Notes: generated from the letters alone by a model not told the origin. Positions 1 through 6,570 are shown, counted from the stretch's first letter. The stretch: 8,985 bases of DNA from an uncultured bacterium (GCA_903824515.1 CAIJXA010000028.1:1-8985); one strand, 5' to 3'. Numbers and translations are program-made.

Positions 1-2
1 TA

Positions 3-248
3 ATTGTTTGGCTGGCTATTTTGATTTTTGCCGGGTATGTTTCCTGGCTAATCGATATGAAAGTTTGGTTGGAGGATAAAAAAATTTGGCTTGGTTATGA
101 TGAAGAAGCATTTCCTAGACCAGATGAAACCTGGGGAGAAGGCTTTTCCAGGCCGGATGATGTTTGGGAAGCAGTTCTCATAGACCTGAGTATTTTTTAT
201 TCGGTATATGAAAAATTCTTAAGGCATAAAAAAATCCAAAAGTTATGA
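3..248 (+). CDS. Small membrane-anchored hypothetical protein, 5' end missing
   Basis: The frame is open from the left edge to a TGA at 246-248, so at least 81 residues are visible and the true start lies outside the window. The first 17 or so residues are hydrophobic and aromatic (VWLAILIFAGYVSWL) and look like a membrane segment. An acidic, Trp-rich part follows with two similar motifs, FPRPDETW and FSRPDDVW, about ten residues apart. The C-terminus is basic (LRHKKIQKL). A TTG at 21 could be taken as a start, but it would cut the hydrophobic segment in half, so upstream extension is more likely. The gene ends just before a strong terminator. I do not recognise the family. Confidence 0.6.
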   Translation: MVWLAILIFAGYVSWLIDMKVWLEDKKIWLGYDEEAFPRPDETWGEGFSRPDDVWEAVLIDLSIFYSVYEKFLRHKKIQKL

Positions 249-313
249 GGATACTTTTGGTTGCAGGATTGGCTGCTGCTGTCCTGATGGCGCTGGCACA
301 CTTTGTTATTTAG
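245..313 (+). CDS. Possible 22-residue hydrophobic peptide, ATGA overlap
   Basis: An ATG at 245 overlaps the TGA of the preceding gene (ATGA), which is typical of translational coupling. The peptide MRILLVAGLAAAVLMALAHFVI has one basic residue followed by a continuous hydrophobic stretch long enough to span a membrane, then TAG at 311-313. The terminator hairpin begins 18 nt later, so the ORF would lie inside the same transcript. It is very short, and chance is a serious alternative. Confidence 0.25.
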   Translation: MRILLVAGLAAAVLMALAHFVI

Positions 314-331
314 TGTCAGCAAAAAAACCTA

Positions 332-366
332 GCGCAAGCGGAAAATCTTTTCCCTTGCGCTTTTTT
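332..366 (+). terminator. Rho-independent terminator of the left-edge gene
   Basis: GCGCAAG at 332-338 pairs with CTTGCGC at 354-360. The inner bases GGAAAA and TTTTCC continue the stem with a single bulged C. Six T follow at 361-366. A run of seven A at 321-327 would serve as the T tract on the other strand, so it may work in both directions. Confidence 0.85.
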
Positions 367-372
367 CATGCT

Positions 373-422
373 AAAAAAGTATTGCAAATTCTTGCATATG
401 CGACTTTTTGCAATACTTTTTT
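373..422. terminator. Second tandem hairpin, 16-bp perfect stem
   Basis: The arms at 373-388 and 407-422 are perfectly complementary around the core GTATTGC/GCAATAC, with A and T runs at the outer ends and an 18-nt loop. It has the shape of a bidirectional terminator. It lies directly between the terminator of the left gene and that of the minus-strand RNA, so it may insulate the two transcripts. Confidence 0.6.
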
Positions 423-439
423 GTTGAAAAAAGCATAAC

Positions 440-473
440 AAAAAGCCTTCTCAAATAAATGGGAAGGTTTTTT
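440..473 (-). terminator. Terminator of the minus-strand structured RNA
   Basis: On the minus strand AAACCTTCCC pairs with GAGAAGGCTTT across an 8-nt loop (453-460), allowing two G-U pairs. A run of T follows (complement of A440-444). It lies just beyond the closing stem of the candidate RNA at 495-660. The T run on the plus strand (468-473) would also let it work that way. Confidence 0.7.
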
Positions 474-692
474 CGGGAGCAATTGCTAAGTTTTGCGTTG
501 ATTGTTCTGTAGACAAGTCCCAGCAGACGGATCCGCCGGGGAAGGAGCAGTGTCGAGGAGGAGCGCAGCCGAAACCACCCAACCCATGTCTGGACAAAAA
601 AGCACCCGATACTGAGGACAAAAGATAGAAGCCCCCAGCTGTCTACAGGACAATAAACGCAAGAACAATATAAATCTCTTTTCTGTGATGAT
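440..692 (-). ncRNA. Candidate structured non-coding RNA (6S-like shape, class not assigned)
   Basis: The segments 640-660 and 495-515 form a 21-position closing stem with one mismatch and one G-U pair. Inside it, GCTGGGG pairs with CCCCGGC, and CAGTATCG (614-607) pairs with CGACACTG (555-548), giving a long rod with internal loops. The interior is much richer in G and C than the surrounding DNA. A consensus-like minus promoter lies at 698-726, giving a start near 692, and a terminator lies at 440-473, so the primary transcript would be about 250 nt. A rod with a long closing stem and an open middle resembles 6S RNA, the RNA polymerase-binding regulator. I could not match conserved 6S, SRP, tmRNA or RNase P motifs, so the class stays open. 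The 73-codon frame on the same strand does not look like a protein. Confidence 0.6.
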
Positions 693-697
693 AGTTG

Positions 698-726
698 AGC
701 TTAGCACGGCTTGGATTTTTTGTCAA
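698..726 (-). promoter_or_regulatory. Extended -10 promoter for the minus-strand RNA
   Basis: On the minus strand a perfect -35 box TTGACA (726-721) is followed after 17 bp by TAAGCT (703-698), preceded by TG one base away (706-705), an extended -10. The start would fall near 692, about 30 nt before the closing stem of the RNA. Confidence 0.65.
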
Positions 727-1076
727 GGGGTGGTAGAATAGCCTTAAGTTGTATATGCCACAATGCCTCGTAGTAATTAATACGTGAAAAGTGGTTATTT
801 GTTTCATAAAGCATTAAATTGTGGTATCAATGGATAAATTCAGAATTAACTTTTCTTTTCCGCAAAGAAGAAGTTACAAAAGAAACTCGCACCGTGCTTG
901 TTGCTGTGGCAAAGACTTCACTCTTCGCTAAAAATTCCCGCTGCACTTTTCCTACTGAAAAAGCTCGCTTGAAATTTTTTACGCTCATCAATCGTCTTTT
1001 ACCTACGCACTTCGCAATGGTGCAGGAGAGATACGAAATTCAAAATACGAAACACGTAAATTCATGATTTAAAACT
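727..1076. other. Intergenic region without a supported gene
   Basis: A TTG-initiated 82-codon frame (819-1067, plus) and a 53-codon ATG frame (988-827, minus) cross this stretch. Neither has an SD or a recognisable motif. An imperfect inverted repeat is present: ATGCCACAAT at 755-764 against ATTGTGGTAT at 818-827, with one G-U pair. The end nearest ruvB carries a degenerate 7-bp repeat (1031-1058). No convincing ruvB promoter was found. The rest could be a decayed insertion or gene. Confidence 0.5.
1031..1058. repeat. Degenerate heptanucleotide repeat upstream of ruvB
   Basis: Four units in 7-bp register read ATACGAA, ATTCAAA, ATACGAA, ACACGTA. The 17-mer at 1035-1051 recurs with one change at 4764-4780, inside the lamin-tail protein gene. 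Confidence 0.5.
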
Positions 1077-2087
1077 ATGATTACTAATTCCGAAGAGCAA
1101 ATTGAAGATGTGTCGCTAGACAACACGCTGAGGCCACAAAGGCTGTCGGAATATGTTGGCCAAGAGAAAATTCGCAAAAATTTGCAGATGTTTATTGATG
1201 CTGCCAAAAAACGAGGTGAATCAATTGAACATGTGCTGCTATATGGACCGGCTGGGCTTGGAAAGACCACGCTAGCGCATATTATTGCCAATGAGATGGG
1301 TGTGAACATTAAAATCACTTCAGGGCCAGCCATCGAAAGAGTGGGCGACCTGGGCTCGATTTTGACCAACTTACAAGATGGCGACGTGCTTTTTATTGAT
1401 GAAATTCATCGTTTGAACAAGTTGATTGAAGAGGTGCTCTATCCCGCCATGGAGGATTACAAATTGGACGTGATTATTGGCAAAGGACCATCAGCCAGAA
1501 CTTTGCAACTTGATTTGCCAAAATTCACTTTGATTGGAGCAACCACTAGGTTGGGCAGTCTTTCCAACCCGTTGCGAAATAGATTTGGAGCGATTCACAG
1601 ATTGGAATTTTATAATGAAGAAGAAATGAAAAAAATCATTTCTCGTAGTGGTAAAATTTTGGGCATCGAATTGGATGAGAGTGGTTCTGGTGAAATTGCT
1701 CGCTCTAGTCGAAAGACTCCGCGAGTTGGAAACAGAATCATTAAGAGAGTTCGCGACTATGCTCAAATAAATGATCACCAAATGATTGATAGTGTGGTTG
1801 CCAGGAAAGCATTAGACATGATGGATGTAGACCATCTTGGTCTTGAACCGACCGACCGTTTCATTCTTGAAACGATTATCAAGAAATTTGGTGGCGGCCC
1901 GGTTGGAATTTCTACAATTGCAGCCGCAACTTCAGAGGAAGTTGAAACCATTGAGGATGTCTATGAACCATTCTTGATTCAGTTGGGTTTTTTGACCCGC
2001 ACGCCGCGTGGGCGCATGGTGACCGATAGTGGTTTTTTACATATGGGTTTACAGCCTCCTGTTGAAAATCAGAATAAGTTGCTATAA
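1077..2087 (+). CDS. ruvB: Holliday junction branch migration DNA helicase RuvB
   Basis: RuvB is the hexameric AAA+ motor that, with RuvA, drives branch migration of Holliday junctions in recombination and repair. At 336 residues it has normal family length. Visible motifs: the N-terminal LRPQRLSEYVGQE block (18-30), Walker A GPAGLGKT (57-64), Walker B with DEIH (108-111), sensor 1 GATT (154-157), the arginine-finger region PLRNRFG (165-171), the sensor 2/lid segment SSRKTPRVGNRIIKRVRDYAQ (210-230), and the winged-helix RTPRGR (308-313). The ATG at 1077 has no SD, but it places the conserved block at the usual distance from the N-terminus. ruvA and ruvC are not in the window. The next gene starts 110 nt downstream with no clear terminator between. 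Confidence 0.97.
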   Translation: MITNSEEQIEDVSLDNTLRPQRLSEYVGQEKIRKNLQMFIDAAKKRGESIEHVLLYGPAGLGKTTLAHIIANEMGVNIKITSGPAIERVGDLGSILTNLQDGDVLFIDEIHRLNKLIEEVLYPAMEDYKLDVIIGKGPSARTLQLDLPKFTLIGATTRLGSLSNPLRNRFGAIHRLEFYNEEEMKKIISRSGKILGIELDESGSGEIARSSRKTPRVGNRIIKRVRDYAQINDHQMIDSVVARKALDMMDVDHLGLEPTDRFILETIIKKFGGGPVGISTIAAATSEEVETIEDVYEPFLIQLGFLTRTPRGRMVTDSGFLHMGLQPPVENQNKLL

Positions 2088-2196
2088 TGAATTTAATATA
2101 ATCATACAAGCATTCAAACATGTAAACACGGGAAGTTAGCAAGCGCTAGTTGCCAGAAGTGAATAACACATAGAACAGTTATAACATTAAATACAT

Positions 2197-2424
2197 ATGT
2201 CATTAGTTGCAATCTTTCAAATTCTCTATCTAGTTGTCTTTTTTATCATGTCATTGATGAGTATTTTCATTATTTTTCATATTGTTTATTATTCATACAC
2301 CAAATCTTCAAAGATGATGATGCTGGCAATTTTTATTCCGGTTGCCGGGGTGCTCCTCTTCACTAATCTTATTTTGTTTTTTCAGATTCCGCTTAATGAT
2401 TTACTTCCAATAATTTCAATATAG
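2197..2424 (+). CDS. Small two-TM membrane protein
   Basis: This 75-residue protein is almost entirely hydrophobic. One TM segment spans about residues 4-33, a short polar turn (YTKSSK) follows, and a second spans about 39-65. The second helix, with a Pro and Gly near its middle, faintly recalls the N-terminal membrane region of cardiolipin synthase/phospholipase D-type proteins, but the similarity is too weak to name it. The stop lies 4 nt before the PH-domain gene, so the two are almost certainly co-transcribed. No SD precedes the ATG. A TATAAC at 2180-2185 could be a -10 box, but I see no -35 at the right distance. Confidence 0.75.
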   Translation: MSLVAIFQILYLVVFFIMSLMSIFIIFHIVYYSYTKSSKMMMLAIFIPVAGVLLFTNLILFFQIPLNDLLPIISI

Positions 2425-2428
2425 AATT

Positions 2429-3007
2429 ATGCATGAATTTTCAAAATTTCATTTTAAGGGTGTTGGAGAAAATGAAGAAATTGTGAAGGTTGTTCATCGA
2501 AATTGGTTTTATCTTTTACAGCAATTTTTGTTGGTGTTTGTGTTAGTGGTGATTTTCTTTGTTTCGATTTTTCTTTTGCCACTTTTTGCACCAGGTTTTG
2601 CAAGTCCCCAAACAAAGGAGTTTGCACTATTTTTTGAAAATTTTTTTGTTCTTGTTGTTTGGATTTATGGGTTTATGATTTGGATTGATTATTATTTCGA
2701 TGTTTGGATAATCACAACGCAGCGTATCGTTAACATCGAGCAAAGAGGAATGTTTTCCAGAAAAGTTAGTGAAATGGAATATTCAAAAATGCAAGACATT
2801 ACGGTTGATGTTTCTGGATTTTTGCCTACGGTAATCAATTATGGCGACGTGAAAATTCAAACGGCGGGAGAAGACAAAGAATTTGTTTTCAAAACCGTTT
2901 CTGACCCATATCATATTAAAAACATCATTTTTAATATGCAAAAAAATGATTCTTTTCAGGAAACAGAAAAATTTGGTGAGATGATCAAAGAGAAAATAGG
3001 TGGATAG
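2429..3007 (+). CDS. Bacterial PH-domain membrane protein (YdbS/DUF304-like)
   Basis: The 192-residue protein has a polar N-terminus, two TM segments (about 27-56 and 69-91), and a cytoplasmic bacterial PH-like domain (about 92-170). The domain opens with WIITTQRIVNIEQRGMFSRK, the usual start of this fold just after the second membrane helix, followed by the MEYSKMQDITV strand. A charged tail ends the protein. Such proteins are membrane-anchored and of largely unknown function. It is tightly linked to the upstream two-TM gene (4-nt gap), and the next gene begins 31 nt later, so the three may form one operon. No SD is visible before the ATG. Confidence 0.85.
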   Translation: MHEFSKFHFKGVGENEEIVKVVHRNWFYLLQQFLLVFVLVVIFFVSIFLLPLFAPGFASPQTKEFALFFENFFVLVVWIYGFMIWIDYYFDVWIITTQRIVNIEQRGMFSRKVSEMEYSKMQDITVDVSGFLPTVINYGDVKIQTAGEDKEFVFKTVSDPYHIKNIIFNMQKNDSFQETEKFGEMIKEKIGG

Positions 3008-3038
3008 GTTTTTCTTTATTTCGGGGGTTTAAATCTGG

Positions 3039-5051
3039 GTGAAATTTAAACAAAAAATTAATTGCAGGAAAGTTTTTTTATTTTTGGCATTGCCGATTTT
3101 TTTGGCGATGTTTTTTGTTTGTAAGTTAGATGTTTTTGCTGTCAGTCCCGGGATTATCATCAATGAAATACAAGCCGCAGGAACTTCTGCTAATGATGAA
3201 TTTATTGAACTTTATAATCCAAGTTCAAGTTCGGTGGATATCTCTAAATGGTCGATTCAATATAGAGGTGGAAGTGGTGCTAGTTATTATAAGAAAAACT
3301 TTGAGGATAAGAATATTATTTCCGCAGGCGGTTATTTTTTGATTGCGCATAGTGGCGCTGGAAACTATGCTGGGACGGAGCCTTATGATATGTCGTGGAG
3401 TCAGTCACTTTCTTCGACAGGCGGAACTATTTTTCTAGTCAATAATCAAAACTCATTAGTTAGCGGTGCTGATGCTTCTATTGTTGATAAGGTTGGCTAT
3501 GGCGCATCGAGTGATTATGAAAAAGCTTCTGCAAAAAATCCTAACAATGTTCAAAGTATCGGCAGGCTTGATGGAAAAGACACGGATGACAATAGTCAGG
3601 ATTTTACTATTCAGGATCCATCTCCAGGCAAAGAAAATAAAAAAATGGAAGAAAAGATTCCTGAACCGCCAAAAATTTACTGCGACAAAATTCAAATCAC
3701 TGAGCTTTTTCCGAACCCTTTGAAGGTTAAATATGAAGAATATATCGAACTTTACAATGGAACAACGGAAAATATTGATTTGTTGGGTTGGGCCTTGCAC
3801 GATGCTTCGAAATCTGGAAAGTATACTTTCCCAGTAGGCTTTATTATAAAAGCCAAGGAATATTTGGCAGTTTTCAAAAAGGATTTCAGGTTTGCCCTCA
3901 ACAATTCTGGGGATGAAAGCGTGACACTTTTTGATCCAGTCGGCAAAGAAGTTTTTAGGGCTGCATATGATGGAAGCAAAAATGATGTTTCATATAATTT
4001 CGATGGCAAGCTTTGGCGCTGGAGCAAATTTTTGACTCCGGGAGAGGAAAATATTTTCAACAACCAGCCTTATGGCACGACAAAAATCGATGAGGATATT
4101 TTTGTGAATGTCTATGCAATTTTTTTGGTTTCAATCGGTGACCTCGATGGTGACAAAATCAGTGTCACTTGGGATTTTGGCGACGGACACAAAAGCTATA
4201 TGGTAAGCACCAAACATAAATACACGGAAACAGGAAAATATGAGGCCAGTGTGAAGTTGTCTGATGGAAGTGAGGATGTGGTGAAAAATTTCATAGTTGA
4301 AGTTGGTGAGGTTTCCCATCCAAAAGTTCGCATCGTGGCCATTAATGCAAATCCAAAAGGTGCAGATACCGGCGAAGAATCCTTGACCATTGAAAATCAA
4401 TCCAAGAAAAAAATAAATTTAAATGGCTGGAGCATTGCCACTGGTTGGAAAAAATTCACCAATCATCCGATCAAGGAAGATATAATTATAAAGAAAAACA
4501 AAACTAAGGAGCTGACGGCGGATGTTTCAAGTTTCACCTTAAATAATACGAAAGCCAAAATCCAATTGCGTTATCCCGATGGAAAAGTGGCGCAAGAAGT
4601 GAAGTATAAAAAAGCTGAAGGGATTCAAGAAGGAGAAGTTTATCAAAAAGTAAAAGGTGGATGGACTTGGATACAGAAAATTTCAAATGACAAATTGCAA
4701 ATTCCAAATAAGAGTCAAGATGCGATAACTTCTTCGTCATCGGTCATCAGTAATCAGTCATTAGAAATTCAAAATATGAATGAAGGTATGGGTGAAGAAG
4801 TCAGTATGAGTATTGAAATTAAAAGGGAAAATAAAATTTTAAATATTAAAGATGAGTTGGTGAAAATTGAGTTACTGAAAAATCAGCCGGCTGTGCTTGG
4901 AGTAGAAACCGTTCGGGAAGTTGGCGGACAATATTTTTTCACTCCGGAAATTGCGCAGAAGCATTATCTGGTTTCGTTTTGGGAAAAGCTTCTTGCCGGT
5001 TTTAATACAGGGATGAATCAAGTATTAAATTATTTTTTGGAATTAGTCTGA
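3039..5051 (+). CDS. Secreted multidomain protein with lamin-tail and PKD domains
   Basis: The GTG at 3039 is preferred because it gives a typical signal peptide: basic residues 2-10, hydrophobic core about 11-29, likely cleavage after DVFA near 34. Lamin-tail-like (LTD) domain 1 follows at about 37-195, with IINEIQAAG and DEFIELYNPSSSSVDISKW. A linker leads to LTD 2 at about 215-340 (ITELFPNP, EEYIELYNGTTENIDLLGW), a PKD-type domain at about 350-422 (WDFGDGHKS and the HKYTETGKYEASVKLSDG strand), and LTD 3 at about 428-525 (ESLTIENQSKKKINLNGWSI). Residues 545-600 are a repeat-derived Ser/Asn/Gln-rich linker. The C-terminus is an amphipathic helix with no sortase motif. LTDs occur in extracellular, often DNA- or surface-associated bacterial proteins. 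The role here is inferred as cell-surface adhesion or processing, with no catalytic domain seen. Confidence 0.88.
   Translation: MKFKQKINCRKVFLFLALPIFLAMFFVCKLDVFAVSPGIIINEIQAAGTSANDEFIELYNPSSSSVDISKWSIQYRGGSGASYYKKNFEDKNIISAGGYFLIAHSGAGNYAGTEPYDMSWSQSLSSTGGTIFLVNNQNSLVSGADASIVDKVGYGASSDYEKASAKNPNNVQSIGRLDGKDTDDNSQDFTIQDPSPGKENKKMEEKIPEPPKIYCDKIQITELFPNPLKVKYEEYIELYNGTTENIDLLGWALHDASKSGKYTFPVGFIIKAKEYLAVFKKDFRFALNNSGDESVTLFDPVGKEVFRAAYDGSKNDVSYNFDGKLWRWSKFLTPGEENIFNNQPYGTTKIDEDIFVNVYAIFLVSIGDLDGDKISVTWDFGDGHKSYMVSTKHKYTETGKYEASVKLSDGSEDVVKNFIVEVGEVSHPKVRIVAINANPKGADTGEESLTIENQSKKKINLNGWSIATGWKKFTNHPIKEDIIIKKNKTKELTADVSSFTLNNTKAKIQLRYPDGKVAQEVKYKKAEGIQEGEVYQKVKGGWTWIQKISNDKLQIPNKSQDAITSSSSVISNQSLEIQNMNEGMGEEVSMSIEIKRENKILNIKDELVKIELLKNQPAVLGVETVREVGGQYFFTPEIAQKHYLVSFWEKLLAGFNTGMNQVLNYFLELV
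4684..4711 (+). repeat. Heptanucleotide tandem repeat inside the lamin-tail gene
   Basis: CAAAT recurs exactly every 7 bp at 4684, 4691, 4698 and 4705, giving units CAAATGA, CAAATTG, CAAATTC, CAAATAA. The array encodes part of the flexible linker after LTD 3. Gain or loss of one unit would shift the frame. Confidence 0.75.
4730..4780 (+). repeat. Second heptanucleotide array in the same linker
   Basis: Units read TTCTTCG, TCATCGG, TCATCAG, TAATCAG, TCATTAG in 7-bp register from 4730 to 4764. The 17-mer that follows (4764-4780) matches 1035-1051 upstream of ruvB at 16 of 17 positions. The arrays encode Ser- and Asn-rich residues. Confidence 0.7.
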
Positions 5052-5079
5052 AATTAAATAAATTAACTGGTGGTTGCAA

Positions 5080-5114
5080 GGAGGTGCGACCTCCCTAATG
5101 GAGGTCGCACCTCC
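5080..5114. repeat. Palindromic repeat, copy 1
   Basis: Two perfect 15-bp arms (GGAGGTGCGACCTCC and its complement) flank a 5-bp loop, CTAAT. Each arm is itself an inverted repeat, GGAGGT-gcg-ACCTCC, so one 15-bp hairpin or two small ones can form. Flanks are GTTGCAA on the left and AACG on the right. It begins 28 nt after the lamin-tail gene stop. No T run follows, so it is not a standard terminator. Copy 2 is at 8638-8672 in the opposite orientation. Confidence 0.85.
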
Positions 5115-5168
5115 AACGTCTTTCTGCCAACATTTAAATTGATTCCGCAAAAATATTTAACCCAAAAT

Positions 5169-5197
5169 TTGACGTATTTTTGACTTAATGATAGAAT
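5169..5197 (+). promoter_or_regulatory. Promoter upstream of the 184-nt element and RhuM-Fic gene
   Basis: TTGACG (5169-5174) and TAGAAT (5192-5197) are separated by exactly 17 bp. The start should fall around 5203-5206, right at the left edge of the 21-bp inverted repeat. Confidence 0.65.
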
Positions 5198-5206
5198 ATC
5201 ACTGTG

Positions 5207-5390
5207 AGAGCCTGCTGTAAATCTCATCGCTTGTATAAAACAAGAAATATGCTTGTCGGCTGAAATCCAAAAATTTCGGCTACAAAAACTTCAAATCTCG
5301 TCTGGTTATCTTGATAGCCCTCCTCAATTTTCAGTCTTTTCGCTCGAAATTTTTGAATTTCATCTCGACATGAGATTTACAGCAGGCTCT
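5207..5390 (+). ncRNA. 184-nt folded element closed by a perfect 21-bp stem
   Basis: Positions 5207-5227 and 5370-5390 are perfect inverted repeats, beginning AGAGCCTGCTG and ending CAGCAGGCTCT. Inside, GTCG (5255-5258) pairs with CGAC (5366-5369), then 5261-5278 pairs with 5345-5362 at 17 of 18 positions. A side hairpin CTTGT/ACAAG lies at 5230-5244, and an apical hairpin GGTTATC/GATAGCC at 5304-5319. Together they draw a three-way junction with a long arm. The predicted transcription start falls at the left edge, which favours an RNA: a 6S-like RNA, or a regulatory leader of the RhuM-Fic gene whose ATG is 19 nt past the right arm. A transposon-derived MITE with terminal repeats is the main alternative. 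No target-site duplication is visible, and no T run follows the right arm. Confidence 0.5.
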
Positions 5391-5409
5391 AAGCTTTAAA
5401 AACAAACAT

Positions 5410-6372
5410 ATGCCAAACAAAAAACCAAAAGAGCTGGTGATTTTCCAAGCCAAAAATGGCGCAATTGAGCTGAATAAAGATCTCAAAGCCGATACTATTT
5501 GGGCTTCTCAGTCTGACATAGTAACGCTTTATGAAAAAGATCAATCCGTAATTTCAAGACACATTAATAGTATCTTTAAGGATGTGGAAATTGATAAGAA
5601 AAGTAATATGCAAAAAATGCATATTGCAAATTCAGATAAGCCAGTTATTTTTTATAGTCTGGATGTAGTTTTAGCAGTTGGTTACAGAGTAAGTTCTAGG
5701 CGTGCTATTGAATTTAGAAAATGGGCAACCAAAGTTCTGCGTCAGCATATCACCAAGGGTTTTAGTATCAATCCAAAAGTGGTTAAACACAATTACGCTG
5801 AATTTCAGCAAGCTTTAGAAAATATCAAAAAACTCTTGCCAAAAGGGCAGGTTATTGATAACGAAAGTGTGTTGGAATTAATTTCTGCTTTTGCTGACAC
5901 TTGGCTTTCTTTGGATGCCTATGACAAGGGCAAGCTCGTGGAAAAAGGTAGCACGAAAAAGAAAGTAGTTGTTACTAGCGAGCAACTAGGAGAAGCCTTG
6001 GTTGATTTTAAACAAGCGCTTATCAAAAAAGGGGAGGCTACGGAATTGTTCGGAACCGAAAGAGGAGTTGGAAATTTGGCAGGCATCGTGGGCAATGTCT
6101 CGCAGACTTTTGGTGGCAAGGCGCTATACCCAACGCTTGAGGAAAAGGCTGCCCATCTGCTGTATTTTGTGGTTAAGAATCATCCTTTTGTGGATGGCAA
6201 CAAAAGAAGCGGTGCGTATGCTTTTGTTTGGTTTCTGCATCGAGCTGGAATTTTGGATCGCACGAAAATCACCCCACCAACCTTGACCGCAATCACGCTT
6301 TTTATCGCCGAAAGTGACCCCAAGAAAAAGGAACAAATGATTCGTTTAGTTTTGCAATTACTGAAGAAATAA
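5410..6372 (+). CDS. RhuM-family protein with C-terminal Fic/Doc domain
   Basis: Residues about 27-125 match the RhuM family pattern: a segment around IWASQSDIVTLYEKDQSVISRHI, then the block SLDVVLAVGYRVSSRRAIEFRKWA and the end LRQHITKGFSIN. The second half is a Fic/Doc fold with HPFVDGNKRSG at 258-268. This keeps the catalytic His, the acidic residue and the GNKR anion-binding loop, in the Doc-like GNK rather than GNG form. Fic enzymes transfer nucleotidyl or phosphoryl groups to target proteins. I see no clean inhibitory (S/T)xxxE(G/N) motif and no separate antitoxin gene. The gene is preceded by a promoter and a 184-nt folded element, has no SD, and ends 34 nt before a terminator. The target is unknown; toxin, anti-phage and regulatory roles are all possible. 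Confidence 0.9.
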   Translation: MPNKKPKELVIFQAKNGAIELNKDLKADTIWASQSDIVTLYEKDQSVISRHINSIFKDVEIDKKSNMQKMHIANSDKPVIFYSLDVVLAVGYRVSSRRAIEFRKWATKVLRQHITKGFSINPKVVKHNYAEFQQALENIKKLLPKGQVIDNESVLELISAFADTWLSLDAYDKGKLVEKGSTKKKVVVTSEQLGEALVDFKQALIKKGEATELFGTERGVGNLAGIVGNVSQTFGGKALYPTLEEKAAHLLYFVVKNHPFVDGNKRSGAYAFVWFLHRAGILDRTKITPPTLTAITLFIAESDPKKKEQMIRLVLQLLKK

Positions 6373-6406
6373 AAAATTGATATTTTTTGAAGTTTTGTGA
6401 AAATAA

Positions 6407-6436
6407 AAAAGCCATGATAGTTTTATCATGGCTTTT
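6407..6436. terminator. Bidirectional terminator between convergent transcripts
   Basis: AAAAGCCATGATA (6407-6419) pairs perfectly with TATCATGGCTTTT (6424-6436) across the loop GTTT. On the plus strand the T run is four long; on the minus strand it is six (complement of A405-410 region, 6405-6410). It can end both the RhuM-Fic gene and the minus cassette. Confidence 0.85.
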
Positions 6437-6459
6437 GCGTAGTATCATTTGGTAAATTT

Positions 6460-6570
6460 TTATTTTGTTAAAAAATAAATTACAGCAAATACGAAATAGA
6501 CCACACCTATCGAAAATCCCAAGGCGTCTTTTTCATACTCTTTTTTCAATATGACCATTATTTTTTCCAT
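6460..6570 (-). CDS. 36-residue single-TM protein
   Basis: A strong SD, GGAGGAAGG (6579-6571), directly precedes the ATG at 6570. The product begins MEKIMVILKKEYEKDALGF and continues as a hydrophobic stretch SIGVVYFVFAVIYFL (about 20-34) ending TK. It therefore has a charged cytoplasmic-type N-terminal half and one membrane helix. The TAA lies 24 nt before the bidirectional terminator, which makes it the last gene of the minus cassette. I do not recognise the family. The SD, the membrane-helix composition and the terminator spacing support it as real. It could be a small toxin, a regulator or a phage-type membrane peptide. Confidence 0.65.
   Translation of the reverse strand: MEKIMVILKKEYEKDALGFSIGVVYFVFAVIYFLTK

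Noticed and set aside
486..707. 73-codon minus-strand frame inside the candidate RNA
   Set aside because: The composition is unlike a protein, both ends fall in base-paired or promoter sequence, and the long-range pairing explains the segment better.
827..988. 53-codon minus-strand ATG frame
   Set aside because: It is short, has no SD and no family pattern, and lies in the same ambiguous stretch as the plus frame.
819..1067. 82-codon plus-strand frame with a TTG start
   Set aside because: It has no SD and no recognisable motif, runs into the heptanucleotide repeat, and overlaps an equally plausible minus frame. A decayed gene cannot be excluded.
5080..5114. Palindrome as a rho-independent terminator
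   Set aside because: No T run follows on either strand; the repeat-family explanation with copy 2 fits better.
5207..5390. Complete insertion sequence
   Set aside because: The terminal inverted repeats are IS-like, but the interior is only 142 bp with no transposase and no visible target duplication. At most it is a MITE.
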